Origin: Winogradskyella psychrotolerans
GTDB lineage: Bacteria; Bacteroidota; Bacteroidia; Flavobacteriales; Flavobacteriaceae
Assembly (NCBI RefSeq): GCF_018860565.1
Contig: NZ_JAHKPS010000007.1
Location: 1-64,000, forward strand
Length of the DNA stretch: 64,000 bases
Direction: 5' to 3'
Shown: positions 29,735-38,967 of the stretch, one piece after another
Position numbering within the stretch: position 1 is the first letter of the stretch
Layout of the letters: the number at the start of each line of letters is the position of its first letter
Translations under genes and position numbers: made by a program
The notes under the pieces: model-generated
What the model was told of the DNA's origin: nothing
What the model saw: only the letters and a program-made list of their open reading frames with translations
The model's database searches: none

Positions 29735-29870
29735 CTTTAACGCCCACAAAAGCGGGTATCTTTTAAGTTTAAAAAGCCATAGCGTAAAAGTATCATTTAT
29801 TTTTAATAATCTATATTCAGAAATGATACGTATTTTATTAGTACAACGTTATTATACCATTAGAATTTCT

Positions 29871-29878
29871 TAATTTTG
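29871..29878 (+). promoter_or_regulatory. -7 box (TAATTTTG) upstream of the PASTA gene
   Basis: TAATTTTG fits TAnnTTTG and ends 17 bp before the ATG at 29896, the same geometry as at der. No good TTG is visible at -33. Confidence 0.45.
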
Positions 29879-29895
29879 CCAACAATTATTTGCTT

Positions 29896-30450
29896 ATGAG
29901 TTTTGTGAAGTTTCTTACCAGTAAAGTGTTTTTTAAACAATTGGCATTAGCCATTGTTGCTGTAGTCGTATTATGTTTTATTGTGCTAAAATGGCTAAAC
30001 ATATCTACCAATCATGGAGAATTTGTAATTGTACCAGATTTAAAAGGTAAATCTTTAGAAACGGTAGGGATTGAGCTTAAGGATCATGATTTAGCAATGG
30101 AAATACAAGATTCTGCGAATTATAATCCTAAATATCCTAAGTATTCTGTAATTGAACAAAACCCAATAGCAGGATCAAAGGTTAAGGAAAATCGAAAAAT
30201 TTATTTAATACTAAACCCTTCTGGTTATAGAAAAGTACAAGTGCCAAACATCTTAAAACGTACTTTTAGACAAGCTAAACCTCAATTAGAAGCCTTAGAA
30301 TTTAAGGTAGGTGAGATTACATATATAGACAATATCGGAAAGGATGTAGTTTTAGGTATGAGGCATAATGGCGAAACTCTAAAATCAGGAACACTTTTAC
30401 CACTAACATCTACAATAGATTTGGTTTTAGGTAACGGTAAGCGCAATTAA
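29896..30450 (+). CDS. PASTA-domain membrane protein
   Basis: The ATG at 29896 is preferred to the TTG two codons upstream. A short cytosolic N-terminus is followed by one transmembrane helix at about residues 15-35 (LALAIVAVVVLCFIVLKWL). Two PASTA domains lie at about 45-110 (VPDLKGKSLETVGIELKDHD, IAGSKVKENRKI) and 115-180 (VPNILKRTFRQAKPQLEALE). PASTA domains bind uncrosslinked peptidoglycan or beta-lactam-like ligands. There is no kinase or transpeptidase domain. It is divergent from ddl and ends four bases before the rluD-like gene, so the two are cotranscribed. Confidence 0.9.
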   Translation: MSFVKFLTSKVFFKQLALAIVAVVVLCFIVLKWLNISTNHGEFVIVPDLKGKSLETVGIELKDHDLAMEIQDSANYNPKYPKYSVIEQNPIAGSKVKENRKIYLILNPSGYRKVQVPNILKRTFRQAKPQLEALEFKVGEITYIDNIGKDVVLGMRHNGETLKSGTLLPLTSTIDLVLGNGKRN

Positions 30451-30453
30451 GAT

Positions 30454-31488
30454 ATGGCTAATATTCCTGATATTTCAGACGAAGAACAAAACGAATTATA
30501 TGAACATCACGCGTTTAGAGTTGTTGCTGGTCAACAACCACTACGAATCGATAAATACTTAATGAATTTTATTGAAAACGCCACGCGTAATAAAATTCAA
30601 GCGGCTGCAAAAGATGGTAGCATCTTTGTAAATGATGTTCCTGTAAAATCTAATTACAAGGTAAAACCCAATGATTATATTACCGTTAAATTTGAGCACC
30701 CACCTCATGAGAATCTTTTAATTGCTGAAGATCTTCCTATAGATGTGGTGTACGAAGATGATGACTTGCTAGTTGTTAATAAACCAGCAGGTATGGTAGT
30801 GCATCCAGGACATGGTAATTATTCAGGGACTTTAATAAATGGACTTATTTTTCATTTCGAAAACCTACCAAATAACTCAAGTGAGAGACCAGGTTTGGTT
30901 CATAGAATAGATAAAGATACTAGTGGTTTATTAGTGGTGGCAAAGACCGAACATGCCATGGCACACCTTTCAAATCAGTTTGCTAAAAAAACAAGTGAGC
31001 GCGAGTATGTTGCTCTTGTTTGGGGAAACATGGAAGAAGATGAAGGCACTATTGAAGGTAACATTGGTCGCCACCCAAAAAATAGATTACAAAACACGGT
31101 ATTTTTAGATGATGAAGAAGCACAAGGTAAACCAGCTGTAACACATTATAAAGTGATAGAGCGTTTAGGTTATGTTACTTTAGTGAGTTGTAAGCTTGAA
31201 ACTGGTCGTACACACCAAATCCGTGTGCATATGAAGCATATTGGCCATACGCTTTTTAATGACGAACGTTATGGTGGAGAACGCATCTTAAAAGGTACAA
31301 CATTTACAAAATACAAGCAGTTTGTAGATAATTGTTTTAAGATCTTACCACGACAAGCCTTGCATGCCAAAACGTTAGGTTTTGTTCATCCAACGACAGG
31401 TGAGTTTATGAGGTTTGAATCTAAAATTCCTGAAGATATTGCGAAATGTGTAGAAAAATGGAGGCATTACGCTAAGCACATGGATTAA
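30454..31488 (+). CDS. RluA/RluD-family 23S rRNA pseudouridine synthase
   Basis: An S4 RNA-binding domain (about residues 30-95: LRIDKYLMNFIENATRNKIQ) precedes the pseudouridine synthase domain with the catalytic-Asp motif HRIDKDTSGLLVVAKT. ETGRTHQIRVHMKHIGH and a C-terminal HAKTLGFVHP follow. The length of 344 residues suits RluD, which modifies helix 69 of 23S rRNA. The exact target position cannot be proved from sequence. It forms a unit with the PASTA gene. Confidence 0.94.
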   Translation: MANIPDISDEEQNELYEHHAFRVVAGQQPLRIDKYLMNFIENATRNKIQAAAKDGSIFVNDVPVKSNYKVKPNDYITVKFEHPPHENLLIAEDLPIDVVYEDDDLLVVNKPAGMVVHPGHGNYSGTLINGLIFHFENLPNNSSERPGLVHRIDKDTSGLLVVAKTEHAMAHLSNQFAKKTSEREYVALVWGNMEEDEGTIEGNIGRHPKNRLQNTVFLDDEEAQGKPAVTHYKVIERLGYVTLVSCKLETGRTHQIRVHMKHIGHTLFNDERYGGERILKGTTFTKYKQFVDNCFKILPRQALHAKTLGFVHPTTGEFMRFESKIPEDIAKCVEKWRHYAKHMD

Positions 31489-31682
31489 TATCTTAACCAA
31501 AATTTTAAATAGACTTTCGTTATATCACTATCAAGATTAGTTCTCACTAATATTTGAAACTCTTTTATTTCCATTGTACTTTTACATTAGAAAGAAAAAA
31601 AATGTTTAACCTTTAATGATACTCTTACTCTTGTAAGTGTTGATTTAAATTAAAGAGACACCCATTTTCACGGGCACGAGTT

Positions 31683-32441
31683 ATGAAACTAGTACTATCA
31701 CCAGCAAAATCTTTAGATTACGAAACCAAATTGCCAACAACAAAATCAAGTCAGGGTCTTTTCTTAGGTGACGCAGAGCGTTTAAATAAGGTATTAAAAA
31801 AGAAATCGGCTAAGAGCTTATCTCAACTGATGCATATCTCAGATAATTTGGGGCAACTGAATTACGAGCGTAATCAAGAATGGAAATTACCCTTTACAAA
31901 AGATAATGCAAGACAAGCAATCTATGCATTCAGTGGTGATGTATATCGAGGATTAGATGCTTATTCTATAGACTCTAGTAAACTTGATAAGGTTGAAGAC
32001 ACTGTTCGGATTTTATCAGGATTATATGGTGTTTTAAAGCCCTTCGATTTAATTCAGCCTTACCGATTGGAAATGGGAACAAAAATGCCAGTTGGTAAAA
32101 ACAAAAACCTTTATGAATTTTGGCAGAAGAAAGTGACGAAAGCTTTAAACGAAGAGCTAGAGGATGATGAGCTCTTTCTTAACTTGGCAAGTAACGAGTA
32201 TTTTAAAGCGATAGATACCAAAGCTTTAAAAGTGCCTGTTGTAAATGTAGCCTTCAAAGAGTTTAAAAACGATAAATATAAAATCATAGCCATCTTTGCA
32301 AAATTAGCTAGAGGATTAATGACGAGATATATTATTGATACGGATGCAAAAACCATTGATGATATTAAAGGTTTTAATTATGAAAACTATGGTTTTAGCG
32401 AAACATTATCTTCAGAGAATGAATTGGTGTTTACAAGATAA
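31683..32441 (+). CDS. yaaA: Peroxide stress protein YaaA
   Basis: The N-terminus [20 protein letters not shown] is the YaaA/DUF328 signature, with [20 protein letters not shown] and [12 protein letters not shown] in the middle and [20 protein letters not shown] later. The length of 252 residues is typical. In E. coli, YaaA lowers free iron during peroxide stress and the fold is DNA-binding. Its activity here is inferred from homology. The 194 bp upstream show no clear promoter or OxyR-like site to me. Confidence 0.95.
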   Translation: MKLVLSPAKSLDYETKLPTTKSSQGLFLGDAERLNKVLKKKSAKSLSQLMHISDNLGQLNYERNQEWKLPFTKDNARQAIYAFSGDVYRGLDAYSIDSSKLDKVEDTVRILSGLYGVLKPFDLIQPYRLEMGTKMPVGKNKNLYEFWQKKVTKALNEELEDDELFLNLASNEYFKAIDTKALKVPVVNVAFKEFKNDKYKIIAIFAKLARGLMTRYIIDTDAKTIDDIKGFNYENYGFSETLSSENELVFTR

Positions 32442-32470
32442 ATAAATCCGTAGTGCCTTAAACTCAATAT

Positions 32471-33190
32471 ATGTATTACTTACTTATAGTTGTTCAGGTG
32501 TATTGTTTATATCACGTCTATAAAAACAATAAACCTTTTTACTGGTATTTTCTCATCTTTTTTATTCCTGCCATTGGATCTTTGATTTATATCGTGACTC
32601 AGATGTTTAACAAAAGTGATGCAGAAAAAATTCAAGAGGAAATCACAACGGTTCTTAATCCGACTAAAAAAATAAAAGATTTAGAAAAGAAGCTTGAATT
32701 TGTTGATACCTACACTAACAGAATTGAATTAGCTGATGCTTATTTTATAAATGGAGATATTCCTAATGCGATTATCAATTATAAGAAAACGCTAGAAGAT
32801 ACAGTTCAAGATGATTTGTATGCAAGGCAGAATTTGATATTGTGTTATTTTCAACTTAAGGATTATGCAGGTGTAATTGAGCAGGCAGAACGGATAAAAG
32901 AAAAATCAGAATTTAAAGGTTCAAAACAACAATTCTGTTATGGTTTAGCTTTAAATGCACTAGGAAGAACGGATGAAGCCGAAGCCCAATTAATACAAAT
33001 AGACAGGCCATACTCAAATTATGCAGAACGTTTAGCGCTGGCTAAATTTTATTTAGAAAACAATAGGACGTCAGAAGGGAAGGAGCTATTAGAAGAAATC
33101 GCAACAGAATCTAAACGTTTAACAAAACCCAACAGAAAACTTTACGGCGCAACCATTGCTGAGGTTGAACGTATGTTGTCTGCATTATAA
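32471..33190 (+). CDS. Membrane-anchored TPR protein
   Basis: Two hydrophobic segments lie at the N-terminus (about residues 1-15 and 24-43, FYWYFLIFFIPAIGSLIYIV), resembling a PLDc_N-type hairpin. A helical region then holds about four TPR-like pairs (ADAYFINGDIPNAIINYKKT; FCYGLALNALGRTDEAEAQL). There is no catalytic domain. It starts 29 bp after yaaA and may be cotranscribed. It probably works as a cytosolic scaffold at the inner membrane; the partner is unknown. Confidence 0.8.
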   Translation: MYYLLIVVQVYCLYHVYKNNKPFYWYFLIFFIPAIGSLIYIVTQMFNKSDAEKIQEEITTVLNPTKKIKDLEKKLEFVDTYTNRIELADAYFINGDIPNAIINYKKTLEDTVQDDLYARQNLILCYFQLKDYAGVIEQAERIKEKSEFKGSKQQFCYGLALNALGRTDEAEAQLIQIDRPYSNYAERLALAKFYLENNRTSEGKELLEEIATESKRLTKPNRKLYGATIAEVERMLSAL

Positions 33191-33246
33191 GGTTTTATTT
33201 TAAAATCTAAACCAACGATTTATAATACTCACTAAGGTCGTTTTAT

Positions 33247-33813
33247 TCAATCTTCAGTTCCCCAAGGAGCATCTGGTGTTTCAATAGTTTTAGTTAAATC
33301 AAAACGCACTGTAAATAAACGATCAGTACCTAAACGACGTAAGTTATAGGTTAGACTTGTTTCGTCTATGGTAAACCACCAAATGTTGGTTGAGGCCGCC
33401 GGTAATATTTTTGCCGTATGAGCATCGGCAGGAAACATTTGTAAATTGGCTAAACCTTGATTAGCACTTGTGCCGCCATATTGGGTTAAATCTTCTTCCG
33501 ATCCGTCTTCATGTCTATGATCGTGCTTTAATCGTATTATTTTTTCGTCATTCATATGTAACACCCAAGTACGCGATTTGTTGTCACCTACAAAGAATGG
33601 AATTCTAATATCATTAGTATCACAAGAACGCACATGCATGACTAATTTTTCACCTGTAAAGCCATCACCTGCTTTTCCACCTTCAATAATTTCGCCTTCG
33701 TAAGCATTACCACAATGTGCTTTGAGTTGTTCCCAAAACTTCTCTGAACTCGTTTGTTCTTGTGCAAAAAGGTGTAGTGGTAATACAAGTAAAAAAAAGA
33801 GTAGTGCTTTCAT
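33247..33813 (-). CDS. Secreted protein of unknown function
   Basis: A signal peptide (MKALLFFLLVLPLHLFAQ) is followed by about 170 residues. Notable stretches are KFWEQLKAHCGNAYEGEI, VRSCDTNDIRIPFFVGD and a His/Asp-rich RLKHDHRHEDGS. Two Cys residues, about 28 residues apart, could form a disulfide. The last third ends in a beta-rich FTVRFDLTKTIE. I recognise it as a conserved secreted type but no function is known. It is convergent with the TPR gene and probably monocistronic. Confidence 0.75.
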   Translation of the reverse strand: MKALLFFLLVLPLHLFAQEQTSSEKFWEQLKAHCGNAYEGEIIEGGKAGDGFTGEKLVMHVRSCDTNDIRIPFFVGDNKSRTWVLHMNDEKIIRLKHDHRHEDGSEEDLTQYGGTSANQGLANLQMFPADAHTAKILPAASTNIWWFTIDETSLTYNLRRLGTDRLFTVRFDLTKTIETPDAPWGTED

Positions 33814-34042
33814 AGTTGAATTTTGTTAATGTGCGTTTCTCTAACAGCTAATATACATGAATTCTTGAAGTTAAATAATTTCTAAAACCATGACGGATTG
33901 ATAGAGTATCTCATAGTTTAGTAGATCTTAAACTTGAAAAAGAGCACTTAACAAGCTTTATATATTTTCATTTAGGTTAAAGAATGGCGAGAATAAGTTA
34001 ATCTTATGCGTTATAAGTCTTAAATTAGAGAAAAATTAAACC

Positions 34043-34840
34043 ATGAAAAAGACGCTTCAAATAGGAAATATAATAGCTTTACTTATAACGATATTCATCA
34101 ATTATCTTTCTAATACAGGAACCTTAAATAATACCACTATTGGTGAAGTTTCCAATAGTTATAGGTCTTTATTTACACCTGCAGGTTATACGTTTGCCAT
34201 TTGGGGAGTTATTTATTTACTGCTGATAGGTTTTGTTATTTATCAAGGGCGCGGTTTGTTTAAAGACGTTAAAAATGACGATGTTGTCCTAAAAACGGGT
34301 TGGTGGTTTATACTCTCATGTTTATTTAATTCGCTTTGGATATTTGCTTGGATCTATGAATATACAGGAGTGTCTTGTATTTTTATTTTCTTATTACTGT
34401 TTTCATTATTAAAAATTGTACTCAACAACAGAATGGAATTAGACGATGAGCCCTTACCCATTATTGCTTTTGTTTGGTGGCCTTTTGTGATCTATTCGGG
34501 TTGGGTAACCGTGGCTAGTATTGCTAATGTTTCAACGTATTTAGTGAAAATTGATTGGGGTGGTATAGGGCTGTCTGATTTGACTTGGGCTATTATACTC
34601 ATCGCTATTGCCGTGTTTATAAATGTCATAATTACCTGGAAACGTAATATGAGAGAGTTTGCACTTGTAGGAGCTTGGGCCTTAATTGGTATAGGAAATG
34701 CTAATAAATTAAACAACGAAACACTAATGTATATTGCCTTTATAAGTGCGGCTATATTAATAATAAGCAGTTCGATACATGGTTTTAAAAACCGCGATAC
34801 CAGTCCGCTAGTAAAGCTTAAAGAAGGAAAGAATTCATAG
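34043..34840 (+). CDS. TspO/MBR-family tryptophan-rich membrane protein
   Basis: The 265-residue membrane protein has about seven hydrophobic segments. It carries the TspO-like block FTPAGYTFAIWGVIYLLLIG and W-rich helices SLWIFAWIYEYTGVSCIF and AFVWWPFVIYSGWV. It is longer than the canonical 160-residue TspO and fits the longer 'tryptophan-rich sensory protein' group, in which porphyrin or light/oxygen responses are proposed but substrate is unproven. Neighbours give no pathway hint. Confidence 0.85.
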   Translation: MKKTLQIGNIIALLITIFINYLSNTGTLNNTTIGEVSNSYRSLFTPAGYTFAIWGVIYLLLIGFVIYQGRGLFKDVKNDDVVLKTGWWFILSCLFNSLWIFAWIYEYTGVSCIFIFLLLFSLLKIVLNNRMELDDEPLPIIAFVWWPFVIYSGWVTVASIANVSTYLVKIDWGGIGLSDLTWAIILIAIAVFINVIITWKRNMREFALVGAWALIGIGNANKLNNETLMYIAFISAAILIISSSIHGFKNRDTSPLVKLKEGKNS

Positions 34841-34952
34841 TATTTAGAAGATTATAGGCATTTTTTTAGAGTCAGGCATAAAATAGCTGTAACTTCGCGC
34901 AAAATTAAAGGAGTGACCTAAATAAATAGAGTTTGCTTCATAAACACTATTT

Positions 34953-36239
34953 ATGTCATTTAAATCATTGGGGCTATCTGAGCCTTTACTTCAAGCTATC
35001 CAGAAAAAAGGATACGAAACACCTTCGCCAATTCAAGCAAAAGCCATTCCTCCTGTATTAGAAGGAAAGGACGTTTTAGCATCAGCACAAACCGGAACAG
35101 GAAAAACAGCAGGTTTTACATTGCCGTTGCTTCACCTATTATCTAATGGTTCTCAGCAAAGGCACAGACCAATTAGAGCTTTAATATTAACTCCAACACG
35201 TGAGCTAGCAGCGCAAGTTTATGCCAATGTTAAAGAGTACAGTGAGTTTTTAAATATTAGAAGTACGGTTATTTTTGGTGGAGTCAATCAGAAACCACAA
35301 GTTAATAAATTGAGTCAAGGAGTCGATGTTTTGGTGGCAACACCAGGACGTTTAATCGATTTAGAAAACCAAGGTCTGTTATCTTTAAGCAAAGTAGAAA
35401 TATTTGTTTTAGATGAAGCTGATCGTATGTTAGATATGGGCTTTTTACGCGATATAGAGCGCGTTATGAAGTTGATTCCAGCAAAACGTCAAAACCTTAT
35501 GTTTTCGGCAACCTTTTCTAAAGATATTAAGAAATTAGCGTATTCTATTTTAAATAATCCTGTTCAAGTTGAAGCCACACCAGAAAACACAGCTGTAGAG
35601 GTTATACAGCAAAAAGTCTATCGTGTGGCGAAAGGAAAAAAAACAGGACTGATTATAAAGTTAATTTCTGAAGGAAACTGGAAACAAGTTTTAGTGTTTA
35701 CAAGAACTAAACATGGAGCCAATAAACTTTGTAAAAAGATGATTAGCCAAGGCATTACAGCCGCAGCGATTCATGGAAATAAAAGTCAAGGAGCAAGAAC
35801 CAAGGCATTAGCGGGATTTAAAAATGGGGCTGTTAGAGTTTTAGTCGCTACAGATATTGCGGCAAGAGGTTTAGATATACCTTTGTTGCCACATGTTATT
35901 AATTTTGAATTGCCTAATATTTCCGAAGATTACGTGCATAGAATTGGTAGAACAGGTAGAGCAGGAGCCAGTGGAGAAGCGATTTCTTTAGTAAGTGCAG
36001 ATGAAACAACGTATTTGCGCGGTATTGAGAAGTTGATTGCGATGAAGATTGAAGTTGAAATCCTTGAAGGTTTTGAGCCAGACCCTAATGCTTCAACAGA
36101 ACCAATTAAACCAGGTCAGAATAGAAACCAAGGTCGTCGTAAGAATTCTAATAATAGAAATTCAGGAAAGTCTAATAATAGAAATTCAGACCGAAACAAA
36201 AGCAGAAGCCGCAATCGTAATAATGATAGTAGACCTTAA
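34953..36239 (+). CDS. DEAD-box RNA helicase, RhlE type
   Basis: The Q motif ([16 protein letters not shown]), motif I AQTGTGKT, Ia [31 protein letters not shown] and [12 protein letters not shown] are all present, so both RecA-like domains are complete. The tail after about residue 375 is a low-complexity Asn/Arg/Ser/Lys stretch, likely an unstructured RNA-binding tail. RhlE-type helicases act in ribosome assembly and cold growth. The next gene begins three bases after the stop and is probably cotranscribed. Confidence 0.95.
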   Translation: MSFKSLGLSEPLLQAIQKKGYETPSPIQAKAIPPVLEGKDVLASAQTGTGKTAGFTLPLLHLLSNGSQQRHRPIRALILTPTRELAAQVYANVKEYSEFLNIRSTVIFGGVNQKPQVNKLSQGVDVLVATPGRLIDLENQGLLSLSKVEIFVLDEADRMLDMGFLRDIERVMKLIPAKRQNLMFSATFSKDIKKLAYSILNNPVQVEATPENTAVEVIQQKVYRVAKGKKTGLIIKLISEGNWKQVLVFTRTKHGANKLCKKMISQGITAAAIHGNKSQGARTKALAGFKNGAVRVLVATDIAARGLDIPLLPHVINFELPNISEDYVHRIGRTGRAGASGEAISLVSADETTYLRGIEKLIAMKIEVEILEGFEPDPNASTEPIKPGQNRNQGRRKNSNNRNSGKSNNRNSDRNKSRSRNRNNDSRP

Positions 36240-36242
36240 GTA

Positions 36243-36458
36243 ATGACTTCAGCATTAAAAGATAAAATCATAGCGGTTTGCGATATAAAGATTGCGCAAA
36301 AAGGGACCAATGTGGGTATTTCATTCTATGCATTTTTTAAAAATAAAAATGATAATCCAGAGTTATTAATGGAAGCTGCAACGTGGTGGATTCAAACGCA
36401 CCAATTAGATCATTTTGAAAAAGCGGTTAAGATAAAGGCTCTGATTAAAGATATATAA
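36243..36458 (+). CDS. Small DUF6500-like protein
   Basis: The 71-residue acidic/helical protein begins MTSALKDKIIAVCDIKIAQK and contains GTNVGISFYAFFKNKND and AATWWIQTHQLDHF. There is no signal peptide or membrane helix. The pattern fits the small DUF6500 family, which has no known function. It starts three bases after the RhlE-type helicase stop, so a link to RNA metabolism is possible but only positional. Confidence 0.7.
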   Translation: MTSALKDKIIAVCDIKIAQKGTNVGISFYAFFKNKNDNPELLMEAATWWIQTHQLDHFEKAVKIKALIKDI

Positions 36459-36515
36459 TAGAAGTAACTCCTATCTTTTACTATCACAATAGTATTGATA
36501 AAATTGTACATTTGT

Positions 36516-36588
36516 TGTCATTCCTGCGTAGGCAGGAATCCATTTTAATTATAAATAATATTAGATTCCTGCTTTTGCAGGAATGACA
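36516..36588. repeat. REP-like double palindrome (ATTCCTGC/GCAGGAAT)
   Basis: Two hairpins, ATTCCTGC-GTAG-GCAGGAAT (36520-36539) and ATTCCTGC-TTTT-GCAGGAAT (36565-36584), lie in an outer inverted repeat bounded by TGTCA (36516-36520) and TGACA (36584-36588). A third, shorter copy is at 56403-56422. The dispersed, intergenic, palindromic layout is that of REP/MITE-like elements. Confidence 0.8.
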
Positions 36589-36593
36589 GAATT

Positions 36594-36821
36594 ATGTCAA
36601 CGCAACCTAATAATCCACTTCACGGAATAAAATTAGAACAGATCATAGTAGAACTGCAAGCACATTATGGCTGGGAATACATGGGCTATCAAATTAATAT
36701 TCGCTGTTTTACGGATAATCCTTCAGTAAAATCGAGTTTAAAGTTTTTAAGACGTACACCTTGGGCAAGAACCAAGGTAGAAAATATGTATTTGGACTAT
36801 TTAAAAAAGAATAAAAAATAA
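36594..36821 (+). CDS. VF530-family small DNA-binding protein
   Basis: The 75-residue protein has the VF530/DUF2132 sequence: [34 protein letters not shown] and [20 protein letters not shown]. It is a compact helical fold reported to be DNA-binding in Vibrio; no target is known. Its ATG is five bases after the REP-like palindrome, so the palindrome occupies the leader or promoter region. Confidence 0.92.
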   Translation: MSTQPNNPLHGIKLEQIIVELQAHYGWEYMGYQINIRCFTDNPSVKSSLKFLRRTPWARTKVENMYLDYLKKNKK

Positions 36822-36860
36822 TTCTTCTATATATTAAAGTTAAAATGGTAGCATCAAACC

Positions 36861-37751
36861 TTAGATTTTAGGTAATGTTTTACCTTTTTTCTTATCGAGA
36901 TAATGTCGTAATACACCACCTTTAACATTGTTTACATCAAACTCAACGATAAAAGCATTTTCGTCTATTTCTTCAATAATACGATGCATTTTTTTGATGT
37001 CTATACGATTAATAATGGTGTGAATAATATCAAAATCCTGCTGAGGTCCATTGCTTCCAAATCCTTTAGAGCCTTTATAGGTGGTTAGGCCTACTCCCAA
37101 TTCAATCATAATGGCATGCTTAATTGCGGCATAGTCATTAGACACAATAGTGACACCAATAAAATCCTCAAAACCTTCAATAGTCATGTCTGTGACTTTT
37201 GCTGTAATAATATAGGTTAAGATAGAATAGAGCGCAACTTCAACAGAGACGACATAGGCCGTAATACTAAATAATACAACATTAAAAAGCAGTATAACTT
37301 GACCGATACTAAATCCAAAACGGTCATTGAGATAGATTCCTAAAATTTCTGACCCATCTAAAACGGATCCATTTCTAATCGCAATACCAATTCCTGCTCC
37401 TAAACATAAGCCTCCAAAGATGGAAATTAGTAGTTTGTCTTCTGTAATTGTTCCATAATTTCCAAAATGAATTAATGAAGCAAAGGCGAGAATACTAAGA
37501 ATAGACTTTATAACAATACGTTTAGAAACGGTATAATAGCCTAGAATTAAAAATGGTAAACTAAATATAACTAGCAACAATGAAATATCTACACCAATAA
37601 GTCTGTTAGCCAATAGGGCAATGCCAGTAACTCCTCCGTCCATAAATCCGTTAGGAAGTAAAAATGCTTTCAATCCAATGCTGGCTAATCCTATACCTAT
37701 TGCAATCTGACCATATTCTGATAAAAAATTGTGTGTTTTTGAGTGTTTCAA
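36861..37751 (-). CDS. YitT-family membrane protein (TTG start)
   Basis: Five transmembrane helices (about residues 12-175) are followed by a cytosolic DUF2179 domain (about 215-290) with YKGSKGFGSNGPQQDFDIIH and DENAFIVEFDVNNVKGG. This is the DUF161+DUF2179 layout of YitT-type proteins, of unknown transport role. The start codon is TTG at 37751: an in-frame TAA lies just upstream, and the next Met (residue 37) falls after the first membrane helix. It is the last minus-strand gene before a convergent neighbour. Confidence 0.9.
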   Translation of the reverse strand: MKHSKTHNFLSEYGQIAIGIGLASIGLKAFLLPNGFMDGGVTGIALLANRLIGVDISLLLVIFSLPFLILGYYTVSKRIVIKSILSILAFASLIHFGNYGTITEDKLLISIFGGLCLGAGIGIAIRNGSVLDGSEILGIYLNDRFGFSIGQVILLFNVVLFSITAYVVSVEVALYSILTYIITAKVTDMTIEGFEDFIGVTIVSNDYAAIKHAIMIELGVGLTTYKGSKGFGSNGPQQDFDIIHTIINRIDIKKMHRIIEEIDENAFIVEFDVNNVKGGVLRHYLDKKKGKTLPKI

Positions 37752-37810
37752 GTTTTGTTTTTATTTGAGGAAAAGTTACAAAACCAAAATCATTTATTTA
37801 TCAATTAGAC

Positions 37811-37846
37811 AAAAAAAATCCTCTAGAATATCTAGAGGTTTTTTTG
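37811..37846 (-). terminator. Intrinsic terminator after the EF-hand gene
   Basis: The stem CCTCTAGA/TCTAGAGG (37820-37827 with 37831-37838) has a three-base loop and is flanked by A and T tracts. On the minus strand it follows the EF-hand gene by 35 bp and isolates it from the YitT gene. Confidence 0.88.
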
Positions 37847-37880
37847 TAAGCTTTAAAATCTTTTTTTCTTTTTAATAGGG

Positions 37881-38231
37881 TTATCCTTTTTTTTCAACCT
37901 TTTTTTTAGGTCTATGTACCTGGTTTTCTATTCTTTTAGGTTTTTGAGTTTGTTCGTAAAAGATTTTAAATTCGGCTCTATCTAATGTTTCATTTGCGTC
38001 AGTGTCTGCACTAGCAAAAAGTTTTTCAACTGTTATTTTTTCTGTAGATTCTTTTTCATAGCGCACTTTGAACTCTTCAAGGTTAATCTTGTCATCCGTA
38101 TTGGTGTCAAGATAATTAAACATTTTTACTGATCTATCTTTCTTTGTATTAAGCTTTTCTTGAGCACTTACCAATGAAAATGAAGCAATGGTAATAATAA
38201 AAAAACCTATTTTTAATGTTTTAGTAATCAT
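37881..38231 (-). CDS. Secreted EF-hand Ca2+-binding protein
   Basis: A signal peptide (about residues 1-23, ending LVSAQ) is followed by two EF-hand loops: DTNTDDKINLEE (about 42-53) and DTDANETLDRAE (about 76-87). Both have acidic residues at loop positions 1, 3, 5 and 12. The tail is strongly basic (KPKRIENQVHRPKKKVEKKG). It should bind Ca2+ in the periplasm or outside the cell; a partner is not evident. It is probably monocistronic, with its own terminator. Confidence 0.88.
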   Translation of the reverse strand: MITKTLKIGFFIITIASFSLVSAQEKLNTKKDRSVKMFNYLDTNTDDKINLEEFKVRYEKESTEKITVEKLFASADTDANETLDRAEFKIFYEQTQKPKRIENQVHRPKKKVEKKG

Positions 38232-38299
38232 TGTATTACGATTTAGGTATTGTTTAAAATTTAGACCAATATAAGCGAAAAAGTTTAATCTCCATAAAA

Positions 38300-38752
38300 T
38301 TATTTGATTTGTCGTAATCCTTCATAAACAATAATGCTTACGGCATTTGCTAAATTTAGACTTCTAATGGATTTACTGTATAGCGGAATTTTAAATAATT
38401 GAGTGTCATATTTTTTGACTAATGGTTTTGGTAATCCAACAGATTCTTTTCCAAAAACCAAAAATAGATCATCTGTAAAGTTAATATCCCAATGGGATTT
38501 TGTGCCATGACTGGATAAAAACACCATTTTAGCATCTTTATTTTTTAAGAAGAAGTCTTCGGTGTTATCATAATATATAACTTCTAAATGTTGCCAATAA
38601 TCGAGTCCTGCACGTTTTAAACGTTTGTCATCAATTTCAAATCCAAATGGTTTTACTAAATGTAGTTTTGAGCCTGAAGCTAAGGCTAAACGACCAATAT
38701 TACCAGTGTTATTTGGTATTTCAGGTTCTATGAGTACGATGTTAAGCGGCAT
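38300..38752 (-). CDS. trmL: tRNA (cytidine(34)-2'-O)-methyltransferase TrmL
   Basis: The 150-residue single-domain SPOUT methyltransferase begins with NIVLIEPEIPNNTGNIGRLA and has the knot motifs FGKESVGLP and SIRSLNLANAVSIIVYEGLR. TrmL methylates the wobble nucleotide of tRNA-Leu isoacceptors using S-adenosylmethionine. It overlaps the upstream small membrane-protein gene by 11 bp, indicating coupling. Confidence 0.94.
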   Translation of the reverse strand: MPLNIVLIEPEIPNNTGNIGRLALASGSKLHLVKPFGFEIDDKRLKRAGLDYWQHLEVIYYDNTEDFFLKNKDAKMVFLSSHGTKSHWDINFTDDLFLVFGKESVGLPKPLVKKYDTQLFKIPLYSKSIRSLNLANAVSIIVYEGLRQIK

Positions 38753-38966
38753 TTTTTCGTGTTAGTTTAATAAGAATTAATCGTATTAATAATACAAAAG
38801 GAAAGCCGTGGAAGACCACATCAAACCAATCTTTTAAAGCCATTCCGTTTGCTCCTCCTGCAATCCATCGTATTTTACCTAAAAGATGTGGTTCAGGAAA
38901 AAATGGAGCTAAGCCTAAGGTTAAGCAAAGTAAGAGTATTATTTTCCAGTCGTTGAGCAATTTCAT
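38742..38966 (-). CDS. Small two-helix membrane protein
   Basis: The 74-residue protein has two hydrophobic segments, IILLLCLTLGLAPFFP (about residues 9-24) and GFPFVLLIRLILIKL (about 54-68), separated by a Trp- and Gly-containing loop. It lies one base after trpA and overlaps trmL by 11 bp, so it is translated within a trpA-trmL unit. I do not know its function. The tight coupling and clear membrane pattern make a real gene likely. Confidence 0.72.
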   Translation of the reverse strand: MKLLNDWKIILLLCLTLGLAPFFPEPHLLGKIRWIAGGANGMALKDWFDVVFHGFPFVLLIRLILIKLTRKNAA

Positions 38967-38967
38967 A

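Noticed and set aside
33814..34042. Possible small RNA or tRNA in the gap before the TspO gene
   Set aside because: No cloverleaf, stable hairpin or terminator was visible, only AT-rich sequence.
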